A DNA stretch of 64,000 bases from NCBI GenBank assembly GCA_019914995.1, contig CM034140.1:1054001-1118000 (forward strand), in the 5' to 3' direction. The position numbers were made by a program, and so were the translations under genes. Each line of letters opens with the position of its first letter. Within the stretch, counting starts at the first letter, position 1. Positions 1 through 12,600 of this stretch are shown in pieces. A model generated the notes under the pieces. The model searched no databases. It worked only from the letters and a program-made list of their open reading frames with translations, and was not told where the DNA came from. The stretch is from Acanthochlamys bracteata. Taxonomy: Eukaryota > Streptophyta > Magnoliopsida > Pandanales > Velloziaceae.

Positions 1-267
1 GAGAAGTGGACAAATGATATTAGCGGGAGCCTTGAATGTAATAATTAAAGAAAGTTAGAAAATTAGTCAAAATCTACAGTGTCCCTTTAGGAACTAAGGG
101 CCTGGTAGTGCAAAGCCATCATTATCCAGATGGAGAAGTACTCTTCAGTGCTACAAAACTACTACCTAAAAGGAAAAATCCTTATGCTTTCCAAACAATT
201 CCTATGGAATGAACAAGAAATAACAAAGCAATGAAGTCTGTATTTATTGTGACTATGCAGTCCCAAC

Positions 268-1822
268 CTGCCAGTGGAATCAAGGAGCAGAGCCCTTATG
301 TTGTCAGTGTGACCTCTTAGCTTCATATTCTTTGTACCAGTTCTTGGATCCCAAACACGCAATACCTAGGTAGAAAGCAAACAACATCATACATTATCTG
401 CCGAATTTGAAACTGATCTCCACATATAGCACATATCACAAGTCACAAAGCACAACTTAGCATACCTTCTCTGTTCCTCCAGAAACAAGTACTTTTCCAG
501 TATCATTCATTGCTAAGGCATAAACTGACTCCTTATGGCCCTTAGCAGAAGTTGGGGTATAGCTAAATGATTGAGAGTTTTGACCCGACACAGTACCGGC
601 TGCATTAAGAGGTCGGAAATTTGTAAATGGAAGACTGGAATTTCCAGGAATAACGAACCCATTTGAACTTTCATCTTCTGTAGCATCAGCAGACTTGGCC
701 ACTGGGTTAGATGCTGCTTCAATGTCCCATATAAAGACCTCCCCACCTAGAGCTCCAGAGGCAACAATATTGTTCTAAAATCAAGACAAAAATGAAGTAA
801 AAAAGTAAACTTCATACCGTGGGCAGCAGAAAAAGGTCGCTATATAAAAGACCGTATGACCTTACAGGAGACAAAAATGCTGTTGGTGATTCTTACATTG
901 TTTTCAGCAGTAGCAAGACAGGTAACATAATCAGTATGCTGACGAAGAGTTTTGGTACAAGTACCATTAGATGAGAGGTCCCATATCTGCACAAATTGGA
1001 CAGAATTATAAGCTTTTTAAAAGCACTAGACACTATATTAGGAAATATAATGTCGGGATGACCTTGAGACTTGTGTCTGAAGAGCATGAAACAAGCGCAT
1101 TTCCAGTAAGGACTGCATCATTGACCTGTATATCAGACGATTTAAGAACAACATTGACAGATGATTACGTCTACACTAAGATTCAAGGAATACCTAAAAG
1201 AAAGGATCTTTATTTACTCAAAAAATGACCAGCACAGAGATCACATCCAAAATTGCTCAAAGAAATATTGGCTATATACTTCTCAATATGACTAACCATG
1301 TAACTCAGAAAGAAAATTTACAGTATCAAGCATGACATTGTTTCAGGTAAACTTAATTCGGGAAACAAAAGTAAAGAGCTTAGAAATAAATATGCAGAAC
1401 AAATTACCCAGTCAGTATGCGACTCAAAGGTAGCTGAGTAGATAGCTTCATCGTCATCCAATTTCCATCTTTTTATCGTCCCATCACGACTTCCAGTGAA
1501 AAGAAACTCATGAGTGGGCTTTACAATAGCCAAGCAATTGATGCCTGCACAGTGCTGTTAACAAATTTTTATTCATAGTACAAAACAAAAATTTGACAAA
1601 TTTTTAGTTTATCCGATATGCACCGTTCCCAAATCAAACATAAACTAACGCAAGGTAATGACTATATTGAACTCGCAGAATAAGGTCAAGAAACAAAATT
1701 TTCTTGAAAAAGGAGCAAACTACCTTTGTATTATCAGCATGGTTAATCACGTAAGTCAATCTTTTCTCCTTCCTTGGACGAGATAAATTCGAAGTATTAC
1801 CAGCGCTAGCAACACGATGCAT
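268..1822 (-). CDS. WD40-repeat protein, WDR48/LRS1-like (3' part outside window)
   Basis: Six coding exons: 1822-1724, 1554-1408, 1125-1063, 986-897, 774-466 and 365-268. All have GT-AG borders and the phase closes, giving 268 codons. The last donor leaves phase 2; no convincing continuation is seen in 1-267, so the rest lies beyond the left edge. The start MHRVASAGN follows stops upstream. WD-type blades are visible: [43 protein letters not shown] and [16 protein letters not shown], with GH-type dipeptides between them. Order and wording fit the plant homologue of WDR48, which in animals activates USP1-family deubiquitinases and in Arabidopsis (At3g05090, LRS1) affects lateral root growth. 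That match is from remembered family sequence. Function in this species is inferred. A 5' UTR probably lies between 1823 and about 2110. Confidence 0.88.
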
Positions 1823-4800
1823 CGTAGGATTTCAGTTCCTAGTTGAAGTAAAAAATCGATTGTAACAAATAAGTCATTATCGGTTCAATATTATAACCTA
1901 ACATTGATTGAAATCATAACCTATAAAACAAACTAAAATTTTAGCATCAATTGAATTTGATTTCGCAGATGCAATAGACATCTGTTTAAAATTATAAAAA
2001 ATAAACAGAGATCGAACACAAACCTAGAGAGAAATTCGGTCGATCGCTGGTTGAGATCAAACCTGAGAACAGATTTCGTGTTCAACACAGTGATTTTGCT
2101 TCGATGGAGCTCAGAATTCGCGCATTTTTTTTGTTCTTCTTGTTTTTTCTCCGTTCTTCTTCCAAAGAAATTACAGCAAAATTTAGACTGTTAATATTTT
2201 CAGAGTAGTACCTCCAAGATTCTCTTTGTAAATCGACAGTACAGCTGTCAAATGTTTATCTGCGTATAGTATACGCACGCTTTGCACGCGTGCTAAAAAG
2301 GTCTAATAATGCGAAACAAAAACTTAGTGTTTATGCATTTATAATCTAATATTCAGCAGTCTAATATTGGTGAATTTCTGATCTGACCCTCTGGGCTTTA
2401 ATACCTACTTAGGCCCTTACTAAATGGGCCTGAACAACAAAGAAATGCATGTTGTAGATGTTGGACCGTGTAGGTTGCATCCACTTGGGCTGGATCAATA
2501 TTTGGACACAGTTGGCTTTAGTTAAACCAGTCGCACTCTTTATTCTCCAATTTTTTATTTTATCTTTCAGGTGAAACTCAATTTCACTCAATGCAGTGTT
2601 TCAAACATCCGTAACTTTACTTTTTTCATTAAAATTTGAGTTACAAATACGTTTCAAACCAGATCCTTCAACAAAAGATGAATGATTGAGTATTATGATA
2701 TATCATAATAACAACAGTGTTCGGCCTTCGTTAAGCTTTGCCATAGCAAGATCTCGCTTTCCGAATGCTCAATTCGGGTAGTCGTTGAGTGTCGCGAGAG
2801 CATCATTCATTTGTTACTTCCTTCTCCTCGGTATGAATTCCAGAGGCAATCGAGGTGGCATTTTCGAATCTAATTCGCGCTATAACGACCATTTTTTCTC
2901 TCGGTTAGAAAATAGAGACCGATAGTTTAGTTGGGGAGGGCTCTTGTTTAGATCTTTATTTTAATTACATAAAAAATTCAGAACTCCACTTTTATTTTAT
3001 TTTTAAAAAAATTTTATTTCTTATTTTGTACTTTTACGAAATTCAATTACGAACATATAAAATACGTTCTCTCTATAGTTCTAGTAAGAATACATAAGTT
3101 TAGGCTAACTTTTATAGAATAAATTAAGTGAATGAGATATATGTGCCAAATTATAATAGGCGTTTTGGAGGTGCTTGTTAACTATTTTTTCAAAATTTTT
3201 TCAATATTAAAAAATTCTTTTATAGTGTTATAAAACTTTATAAATTATAGATGAATTTTAATGTATATCATTTTTATTTACTTTTAAGCTAATTTTTTAT
3301 AAAAATTTTTTAAAAAAAATTAAGTAAAATTGTTTTGTTTTATTTGATCACAAACATCTCTATAAATTCCATTTGTTAGATTTTATGCTTGCTATTACTT
3401 TTAATTGGGATATATTTACTTTAGTCAGTGACGTGTACAATGAACATCCATTATATATATATATAAATATAATATTTTATTTAATTTTTAGAAACGAATT
3501 TATTTGTTTATTTTAAAAATAAATAAATAATAAAATTTTATGATGTAAATTTTTTTTATTTAAAAAATTTAATTTAATTTAAAAAAATTTTTAAAAAAAT
3601 TAATTAAAATATATAAATTAAAAAATTAAAAAACTGATTTTTGAAACGGAACGTTAAATAGCCCGAAAAGGGATTCCAAAAATCTGCACTAGCATGTGTG
3701 ATGAAGTAGTAAACCAATATTAATCCTATCTTTAATAATATTATTACAAGAGTAAAATAACAGTAATAAATTAATACTACATATAGAATTGCCATCATAA
3801 TCATTATGTAATAACAATGCAGAAGAGAAGGGAATCCAATAAAGCCATGTTCTTGTTCTGGCAGACTTGCAGTAATCAGACAAAGTGTTGTCCTTGCCCT
3901 ATTTAATTACTCAAAGTCTCATCTTTTAACGAAGCAGTATATCAATAATGATTCTGCTGCAATGCCAATAATGATTTCTTCAAAGAATAACAATAACCAA
4001 CATAAAAACTTACAAATAGACTAGAGAGAGAGTGTGTGTGAGTGGAGTTTTCTGATTATTATGTCTGTAAAATCTGCTTATGAAAAGCTGCTGGGAATTT
4101 TGAATTATGCGGAAGACGTTTGACGTTGGCGCCAAGATTGGAGATAACAATAATAAGAACATACTGTTGCTTCTGTAGACTACAGTGAATTAATCTGCAA
4201 ACTTACGTATTGTTTTTTTGTTTTGAGAGAATTAACTGGCTGGTTATTACTTGAAATTAATTGCTACTAACTAGCAATCTATGTTAATTGAGTTACTTGT
4301 TAATTTGATTATGAAAGTTCAACAGCAGTTGGACTTCCACTATAATCATATGTTAGTTAAGTACACTACATCCCTTTCACTATCTTGCCACACCTTTTCC
4401 ATTTTGTAAATTTATAATTCTTTATGCTTAATCTTCTTCTTCATTGGTTTTTCAGATTTCTTAACAGTAAACAAGAAAACTCATTCAACTCTTGTCTCTG
4501 CCTCTCAAGTTTAACTGATCTCCATTACTTCTGCAGTCGGTTGGCATGGAATCTTCACCAACACAATGCTCTAACCTGTTTGTCCACTTTCTTTCTTTTC
4601 TCAACTTTTGAGCTGTAGTATATAGATACATAGATCACAGCTGAAGCTATGTGTTTGTGTCCATTCTGTTGAAAAGATTACAGCTTTCGGTTTCTAAAGG
4701 AATCAAAGGTATGGATAAAGAACCAAAGATTGTTCACAATACTATTTATATCATCAAAATATCTTCTTTTTTTAGGTAATTTGAGTTTTTTCTCTTGTTT

Positions 4801-4907
4801 TAGGTAGTAGTCCAGTTGGGTATTGAGGATTTAATTTTTTTAAAAGGAAAGGAAAAAAAAAAAGAAACGGCAAGCTTGGAATTTGGAGACTGTTTGCAAG
4901 ATCAACA
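1823..4907. other. Intergenic region between WDR48-like and kinesin genes
   Basis: The left 0.3 kb is probably 5' UTR or promoter of the WD40 gene. From about 2.1 to 3.65 kb the DNA is strongly AT-rich with many A/T runs and a short TA repeat near 3452-3470, and no supported coding exon. From about 4.4 to 4.9 kb is the likely kinesin promoter and leader. Open frames here are short and have no recognisable protein content. Confidence 0.6.
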
Positions 4908-7526
4908 ATGGTGGCATCTGAATCGATTGAAGGTAACGATGATGCCAGTGTTGTGCCTGAGCACGAGGAGTGCTTGCAGCAAGCTATCTCAAAACTCCAA
5001 GGTGAAAACTTCGTTTCAATTTTTGTTGTTGACCTACAAGGTTTCTATTTTGTCCCAAAGATTCAATTTTTTCTTTGAGAATTTGATATTGGGATTTTCC
5101 ATTACCAGAGGAAATTATAGATCTGAGATTGAAGCAGAAGTATCTTGATGCACAAAGGAGGGAAGCACTTGATAAAATCCTTGACATAAAAGGTGAAGAA
5201 AAATTAGTAGTCATGGATTTGTGGATCTCATTTTGCTGTCTAAATTTATTGTAAAAGTTGATTTCTTTCATTTTCTTTCTACTTGTTTCTTGTATTTCTA
5301 GGAAGCATCAGAGTGTTTTGTAGAGTTAAATCTCCTAGCTTACTAGATTACAAGAGAACAAGATCAACAATTTCTATCGACCAAGAAAAAGTTACTGTGC
5401 AATCCATTGGTTCAAAGAAGGGGTTCGCTGTGGACAGGGTCTTTGATCATGAATCAAAACAAGGTGTGATTTAAACTACATCATTACCAATTTGCTTTTA
5501 AGCTTCATTTGTGTTAGCTCCTGGTCTTCACCTCATATAAAATCCAAGAATTTTCTTCTTAAGAACAGATGATGTGTTTATGGAAGTTGAACCAATTGTT
5601 AGATCTGCGCTCGATGGGCACAATGTCTGCATCTTTGCTTACGGTCAGACTGGTACTGGCAAGACTTTCACTATGGTTAGTGTTATTCGTGGGAGATAAA
5701 TGCAGTCTGCATTCCTTTTCCAGTTTTTGTTCATGAAACTTGAAATTTGATTGTTTAGGAAGGGACAATTGAAAGGCCTGGAATCGTTCCTCGAGCATTA
5801 AAACAGATATTTAATTCTGCTTCGCAAGATAAAGCATCATATTACACCTTCTCCATCAGTATGCTGGAAGTCTACATGGGTAGCCTAAGAGATCTACTTG
5901 CCCCGAAGCAAGATTTAACTAGGAACTTTGGATACAATGCCAAGAGGTAAATGCATCTCACTGTAGCCTTCTTTTTTTTTTCTGGCATCATTGCTAGATG
6001 GAACGGATGAAAAACCTGTCGCTAGATAGAAGAAATAAAACAAAATAAAAAGTTTCTAAAACAAGTTCAAGATGAGATGTTTCCAACACAATGTAGGCCT
6101 TTCTTCTAATGTAAGTTTGATGCTTTTTTCTCTCTGTTGTTAGGTCTTGCTTCTTGAACTCTAATGGATGCTTTACATCATTTTCTTGACTGGTGTATCT
6201 GTTCACTTGGTTTTATAGTGGGATCAATATACTCTGCAATGGTAATGTCGATGTGGAAGTTGAAGGACTCAAGGACGTTATAACAACTGACTTCAAGCAA
6301 GCCTACATATGGTATGCTCGAGGGAAACGAGCTCGGTCTACTTCATGGACCAATGTCAATGAAGCTTCCAGCAGATCACACTGGTGGGCGCTTGAGCTAC
6401 TAAGAATTAATTTTCTCCACTAATCAAGTTGGTTAAGTAATTGTTTTATATTTTAGTTTTATCTATACAGCTTAACTAGAATCACTATTAGAAGAACTAC
6501 TACGGAGAAGAATGTAGTGTTCAGTAAATTGTGGATGGTAGACCTTGGAGGAAGCGAACGCCTACTTAAAACTGGAGCCACCGGGCGAACTCTTGATGAA
6601 GGAAAGGCTATCAACCTTTCACTCTCCGCTCTTGGTGATGTTATTGCTGCACTTAGGAAGAAGCAGAACTATATTCCTTACAGGTTTTTATCCTAGTAAT
6701 TATCTTACTGTTTTTGTTTGGTAGTATATCGTATCCTGATTCTCCATTATTGATACAGAAACAGCAAACTCACTCAGATTCTTAGCGACTCGCTGGGTAA
6801 TGCAAGCCAAACTTTTGAATAAATGTTCACCAGGCACCATATTAAGATTGTCTCTTATTGTTGTCTTTCACATTTTAGGTGATGGTTCAAAAGTATTGAT
6901 GATTATACATGTAAGTGGTAGTGAATCCAATGTTGGTGAGACGATATGTTCCTTGAGCTTTGCTAAGAGAGTACGGGCTGTTGAGTCCAGAAGAGACGAC
7001 ACAGTGGTAAATTTTCTCAGCATTGATTTCATATTTGCCTTAATGTTTCTCTGCAGATTATTGATAATTTTGTATGCATTGATTGTAGGACTTGAAGAAG
7101 CAAAAGGAAAAGCTGATAATGGATCTAAATCAGCAAGTACACGATACTGAAGAGCAAACGGAGTTACTAAGGAGCGAAATAGAAAAAGCTCGAGCTTCAT
7201 TGGAAGAAAAGAGAGTCATCTTAGAAAAGATGTTTCAGATCAGAGATCAAAAGGGCTCACCAAGAAGTCCCTTGATTCTAAACCAAACAGAAATCACAGA
7301 GAGCTGTGTAACTACTGCTGAGAAAGCCAACAGCAAAAGATTCTCAGCTCACCTACCACGGTTTATGACTCCAACTGTGTGCAGCAGGCAAAGGCAAAGT
7401 TCAGTTCTTGAAAACCAAAACAGGATGCAGTTTCCATTCATGGGAAGCAGGAATTCAATGGATCTCATAGGGTCTCAGTCTGTGAGTCGTTCAGGGTCTC
7501 AATCAAAAGATAAACTTCCAGCATAG
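4908..7526 (+). CDS. Kinesin-14 motor protein, KIN-14T-like
   Basis: Ten exons: 4908-5001, 5109-5192, 5302-5463, 5569-5675, 5759-5946, 6219-6383, 6471-6683, 6759-6796, 6879-7006 and 7089-7526, giving 538 aa. A short N-terminal coiled coil (about 20-58) leads into the neck and motor ([10 protein letters not shown] at 60). Motor motifs are Walker A GQTGTGKT (139-146), switch I NEASSRSH (259-266) and switch II DLGGSER (291-297, with Gly where most kinesins have Ala). A motor after the neck is typical of minus-end kinesin-14s, and the DLGGSER and [13 protein letters not shown] wording matches the plant KIN-14T group (Arabidopsis At1g55550). After the motor come a coiled coil (about 395-430) and a Ser/Gln-rich tail. 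The frame stops at 7526, but about 165 nt of coding-like sequence continue in another frame to 7691, so the C-terminus may be truncated by a one-base shift (see findings). Confidence 0.93.
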
Positions 7527-7691
7527 AAGTAGCATCTCCAAGAATAGGAACCATCGTCATCTACATAACTTGGATAACAGCACAGATTCGAAGTCATCAT
7601 CCATATTAAGGGACAGAAAAATTTCCTCTTCAGTTCCTAACATGAAGGTCACATTACATCAGTATAAACGAAGAATGTCTGATCTAAACTA
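7527..7691 (+). pseudogene. Out-of-frame continuation of the kinesin C-terminus
   Basis: Directly after the kinesin stop codon, an open stretch shifted by one base encodes a hydrophilic Ser/Arg/Lys-rich tail that includes SSISKNRNHRHLHNLDN and ends MKVTLHQYKRRMSDLN before a TAG at 7689-7691. Basic tails ending in RRMSDL-type wording occur in plant kinesin-14s, so this looks like the ancestral C-terminus. No intron of plausible size joins the frames: a GTGAGT donor near 7480 would give an intron of only about 40 nt. It could be a true frameshift, an unusual micro-intron, a sequencing indel in the CC at about 7518, or chance. Confidence 0.5.
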
Positions 7692-8278
7692 GTTAGTAAT
7701 TAACATCGCAATAACCAATCTTTGCCTGATTATTCATGACTGTGCAGTAGATGATTTAAGAAGGAATTTAAATCTGTGAACAGCTTGAGCTTTTCTCTGC
7801 AGTTGGATTGCCATTCATAGTCTTGCGAAAGCCAGGTCCAATTCCTGATTTTTCTTGAAAGGGGATTTCTGGTGCTTTTGGTTTGCACGCAAATGTGCGT
7901 ATATGACATGTTTTTTTCTTGATAATGTCTGTGTGTAGTATTTTGGTGAAATGATGACAGATTATTTTCTCTGTAATTTGAACTGCTAGTGATTTTGTAA
8001 ACAAGGTATTATTTGGGGAGTGCTTAAAATAAGAAGTTTGAATAATAAATTCAATGAGTATGTGAAATGAATTTGTTGTTTATTTATGAAATAACTATTG
8101 TGTGCAACTTTTTATCTTTACAAAAAATTTGTGGGGAAACTTTTTTTACTTACCTTTGGTTCTAAGGATATACAGAAAGCTCCCCTTTTTTAAATTACTC
8201 GTTACAAGATCAGTATATGTTATTTTTTTTAAATATCTGTCGCTACTTCGGCAGATATTACAAATGTTTGCACTATTT

Positions 8279-8826
8279 GGGCGTGTTTTAAATGCCCGTA
8301 ACTGAGTTACGTGAAAGTGAAAAATAGGAAGTGAAGTTTTTTGAAAAATAAGTTGGAAGTGGAGTTTAGTTTTTATGTTTTAATTGATTGTTGAAGTGGG
8401 TTGGAAGTGAATTGTAAAAAAGAAATATAGTAGAACTTGAGTTCCACTTGTATAGAACTGGGACTCGAATTTTTAGTTCTATTTGCAATTGAAACAAAAG
8501 AAGTGAGTAGAATTTTAAGTCTGGCAGGAGAAAGTGAAGGGCGTGTTTACCTAGGGGGTGGAAGTGGAGTTTTGGGGGAAGTGGAGTTTTTAGGAAATAA
8601 ATTTAAAAAATAAAATAAAAAATAAAAAATATTTAATAAAAAATAAAATTTTATATTAATTATATATTGTTAGTAAGTTTTAAATTTGAATTTTAAAAAA
8701 AATTTTATTGATAAAAAAATTTATTTTAATTTTTATAAGTATTTATGTGAAACTTGAGTTTAAAGGAAGTAGAGTTTAGGGATGTTGGTAAACACGCCCG
8801 AAGTTCTACTCACTTAAAACACGCTC
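8279..8826. mobile_element. Outer MITE-like element with degenerate terminal inverted repeats
   Basis: The left end GGGCGTGTTTTAA (8279-8291) matches the inverse of the right end (TTAAAACACGCTC, 8814-8826) in 12 of 13 bases. The interior is non-coding. A second, better preserved element (8539-8799) lies inside, which suggests nested insertion. No clear target-site duplication was found for the outer pair, so its limits are tentative. Confidence 0.45.
8539..8799. mobile_element. MITE with perfect 13-bp terminal inverted repeats
   Basis: About 261 bp, non-coding and AT-rich inside. The ends GGGCGTGTTTACC (8539-8551) and GGTAAACACGCCC (8787-8799) are perfect inverses. The triplet GAA flanks both sides (8536-8538 and 8800-8802), a possible 3-bp target duplication. 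TIRs of the form GGGNGTGTTT and 3-bp duplications are known for Tourist/PIF-Harbinger-derived MITEs, though those usually duplicate TWA. Family assignment is therefore tentative; the inverted repeat itself is directly visible. Confidence 0.7.
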
Positions 8827-9625
8827 TTTTCGACCGTTCTTTTCCTTCACAAAACTCACATGTTATAATAATTTTTTTATAATATATTAATATTCTAAAT
8901 TTATACAAATATAAATAAATTATATTATATATATTAAAATAAAAAATAAATTTTTTTAATTTTTTTAAAATACTTTTATTTTATAAATTTTATAATCACT
9001 TTCAACGCTCCTTTACGGCAAACGAACAGGACTGCTCCAAGAGAATACCAAAAGTAACGACCATTTTAATAACAGTTGTAAATTGTACAAAATATCAAAG
9101 ACAAAGCAACTTCTCAAAGTCTCCACAAAATATTTCATTTAATTTCATGTCCTCGAAAAGTAGAAAAGGTCCAACGTTAAAGCCTGCCAAAATGTATTTA
9201 TACGAAGTAGTAATAGGTAGGCATTTATTGGATTTACAATTCCACAAGAACTCAAATGTTATAACCGAAGTTGCACAGCTAGTGAAACTTCCTAAGAGTT
9301 ACGTAAGTAGAATATCTAGTACTCCAGAAGCAACTAAAAACAAACTACAAGCAAATAACTTAGAAGCTGGCAACCCTCTCTGAACAGATATGCTGTCAGG
9401 ACTTCCAAGCCAACCTCGATGGACTGCTCCATCCAGCCGGAAATCCAGCCGGCAGCCCATTGAAAGTGGAACCTACTTAGGAAGCACAAGAAATACATTC
9501 TTCTTTCAATTGGTTCAACCACAAATCTCCAATTACACCCCCTGTGGGAAAAAACTTTTGAGAACTCAGCAATAAATTGCTGATGCAAACACCCTACGAA
9601 AGAAGTTACCTTTACAAGGTTAAGG

Positions 9626-12600
9626 TCATGGATTAACTATCAGCACGAAAGGAGGAGTGTCTTGTCTCGGGCCTGATAGTGTCCTATAAACATACAACTT
9701 CTCCACAACGTAATCATCTGCATGTGAATCTTGTAATCCTCTCTTCTCGTCAATGACTTCAACATTGAGCCTGGGCATCTTTTGAGCAAGCAACTTACAT
9801 GCACCTAAGCTCACAGCACAAGAAGACATCCAAAGGGATCGCATTGTCTCCAGCTTTGCTGCATTGGCAAGCAAAGCCTCGTCTCCGAAGGGGCAGTCCC
9901 GAATCTCCAACTTCTTCAAGCTCTTGCACCCAGAAAGAATATAGTGGAGACCAGTATCACTATCTCCTGCAAAGGCAAGAGAGAGCATCTCAAGGCGGTT
10001 GGCATATGCCCCAATGAATCTAAACACACAATCAGTCAGCAGCCCAGAAAGAGACAGGCGGCGCAAGTCCTTGCAAGATTCCACAATAGCACCAAACCCT
10101 GCATCAAGCGGCTCAAGTGTTATGTAATCAGGAGTGCGGGGCTCCATGATGCATAAGCGAAAGCATGTCAAGTAGGGTCGATTTCTTGCAACAGAAATAA
10201 GAGCAGCATTAGTCATCTGCCGGCAGAAATAGAGGACGGAATTAAGCATCGGGCAGCCAGCCGAAACAGCGACTAAGCCACGTTCAGTCAAAGAAACAGG
10301 TGGGTGCCCTGCACCATAAGGATCAGATGGAAAGACACGCAGCTCCTGAAGAAATTTGCAAGATTCTGCTACTGCATCAAGTCCCTCATCCTCAATATAA
10401 TCCATGACCTAACATTAAAAGTAATTCTAGGTTAAGCGAAAGCAGACATCGCCAATCAGTTTATGGCAACGAAATAAATGTCGCCCCCATCGAAAAACGA
10501 TAAAATCTGACAGTATAAGTTCAGAACAAGTGCATGCTGGCAAATGCTATAGTATTGATGGATTTTGAACAAGACTAATCAACACAGTAAGTTGGAGTTA
10601 AAGGATCAACTTTGCCACCACTAGTTAATAGAACAATACTTTGTTGCTGTTCTTCTCAAGGCTTGTCATGATACTATGATTACCCCTATAAAGTTGCAAC
10701 CTTAAAAGGAAACTACATCCTGTACGAGCAAAACAAAAGAACCTCACATGTACTCCTGATAAGATGCTGCTATTTCACCAAGCTCAAACTGTAAGAGTGC
10801 TGCAGCTGTTACAGCACAGTTACCTTTTTATTAAAGAAACTAACATCATTTTTCACACATAATTAGAAAGGGCTGCACTACCAGATAACACGAGTAATCA
10901 CAGGTTTAACATTACGAGTAAACTATGTGCTCTGCTGTGCTTTTTGGGACAAAGCTAGTTATCAATAGTTTGGGATAGCTCACTAGGAAATAGCCCTAGC
11001 ATCGTAGGTCTCATTTATGGTTCCAGACATCTAGCAGAAGAAAATGCTACTAAGGGAAAATAGGAATCCAATGAAGAGAAATGAGCAACCAGGAAAAAAG
11101 TACACGAACAAAAGATTTCAGCTACAAACCCAAAGTCGCCTAAGATTCTTCAACTGCCTTACTAGCTTGATGAGTTCAAGACTCTGTATAGTGGCATAGC
11201 TCAAATTCAGTGATGTAAGACCAGGACAAACAGAAAAGATTGCTGGAAGATAGGATGGAATAGCTTCCCACATCCCAGAAAGGCTCTCCAGATTTTTACA
11301 TCTACCAAAAGCTGTTTCAAGCTTGGTAAAGAGCTCTGGCTGAAAATCTGCTGAAAAATTTGGAGCACCAAGGTCAACAAGCTGGGGAGCTTTGAGGAGA
11401 AGCCCAACAAACTTGTCAAGGGGTAAAGCATAGTTGAGTCTGAGGGTCTTGATTTGGGTGCATCTAGAAACAAGGCGCTCAAGGGCATTTAGGTTCACCT
11501 CGCCTTCTAAGCAAGATATATTGAGAGAAACCAGAGAGGTGAAAGATTCTGGGAAATGACAAAGCCAGTTAGCACTTCTATCCTCCACTTCATTTTCCTG
11601 CAAGTCCAGCTCCCTCAAGTTCCTTCACACACAAAAAACAGAAGCATTAAACTCTAGAGGAATTAATATCAATTTACAGAAAAAAAGAGATATTTATAAA
11701 TTTAAAAGAAAAGGCTTGATTGTTGAAACAATACCATCATAAGAACGATCTGTGAGACTAAATATCAACTTTATTTTAGGAAACTCCATATATAGGTCTG
11801 AGGTTCAGCATTTCATAGTAGGGCCATTTAACAGTATGTCTACAGAAAGAGCAAGATTACAACCAAAAGGCAGCATAAAAAATTATGGGATGTAAATCAC
11901 AAGTGCTTCAGAAAGAGCAAATTAATATCCATGTTCAATCAGCTCCTATCACCATGGGGATACACAGGGAATCCTAAGTCTAAGAACTAATTGATTCGAA
12001 AATGTTCTAAAGCCAGTACTGAATGATTAGAAATGCATGTCATTCAAGAGAAAGCCAATGAGATACCAAGCTTGCCAATATAACCGAATATTCATCTTAA
12101 CAGATGCCATTCTCATCTACAAGAAAATGGCCATAACCAATAACATTGGCAGCCTATAGTGCATCTTCAATCAAGAAAGAAAAATCTCACCTCCCCAACA
12201 ACGTCATCAACAATATGTTAAAATTGCATCAAGAAATATATAATAATCTGCTCGCTGATTGTGATGCAAAATGTTCCCAATGCCAATTGTCATCGACGGG
12301 AAAGAAACGAAGTTTTCCTTTCAAAACAAAGTACAAATGTAATCTTTAAAAGAAATCAAAAGATTCCAACGTTAGTGGAATGTAATAACTGTTGGAAGGT
12401 CAAAACCTAATTATTAGTATAAACCCTTATCAGTTCTTAACTGAAGTTGGTGCTGATACAAGTTGTCCAAACAACGAAGACAACAAAAGCACACATGTAA
12501 GATGTCTTTTCAGTTATCCCTACAGATTTCCGAAACAGATTAGAGCAGTAAAATTAAACAAATAAAAAAGCATGAATTACAAACATAAACAAAAAGCCTT

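Larger units (their letters stand above)
7692..9625. other. Kinesin 3' UTR, MITE cluster and AFB 3' flank
   Basis: 7692 to about 8050 is probably kinesin 3' UTR. 8279-8826 holds inverted-repeat elements, annotated separately. 8830-9000 is AT-rich. From about 9100 to 9625 is likely 3' UTR of the auxin receptor on the minus strand. A 78-codon plus-strand frame at 9147-9383 has no recognisable features and lies antisense to that UTR, so it was not called a gene. Confidence 0.55.

Noticed and set aside
4120..4135. E2F-like TTGGCGCC motif upstream of the kinesin
   Set aside because: A single palindromic match about 0.8 kb from the start codon, with no supporting context.
9147..9383. Plus-strand frame antisense to the AFB 3' end
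   Set aside because: It probably lies in the 3' UTR of the auxin receptor and shows no recognisable motif.
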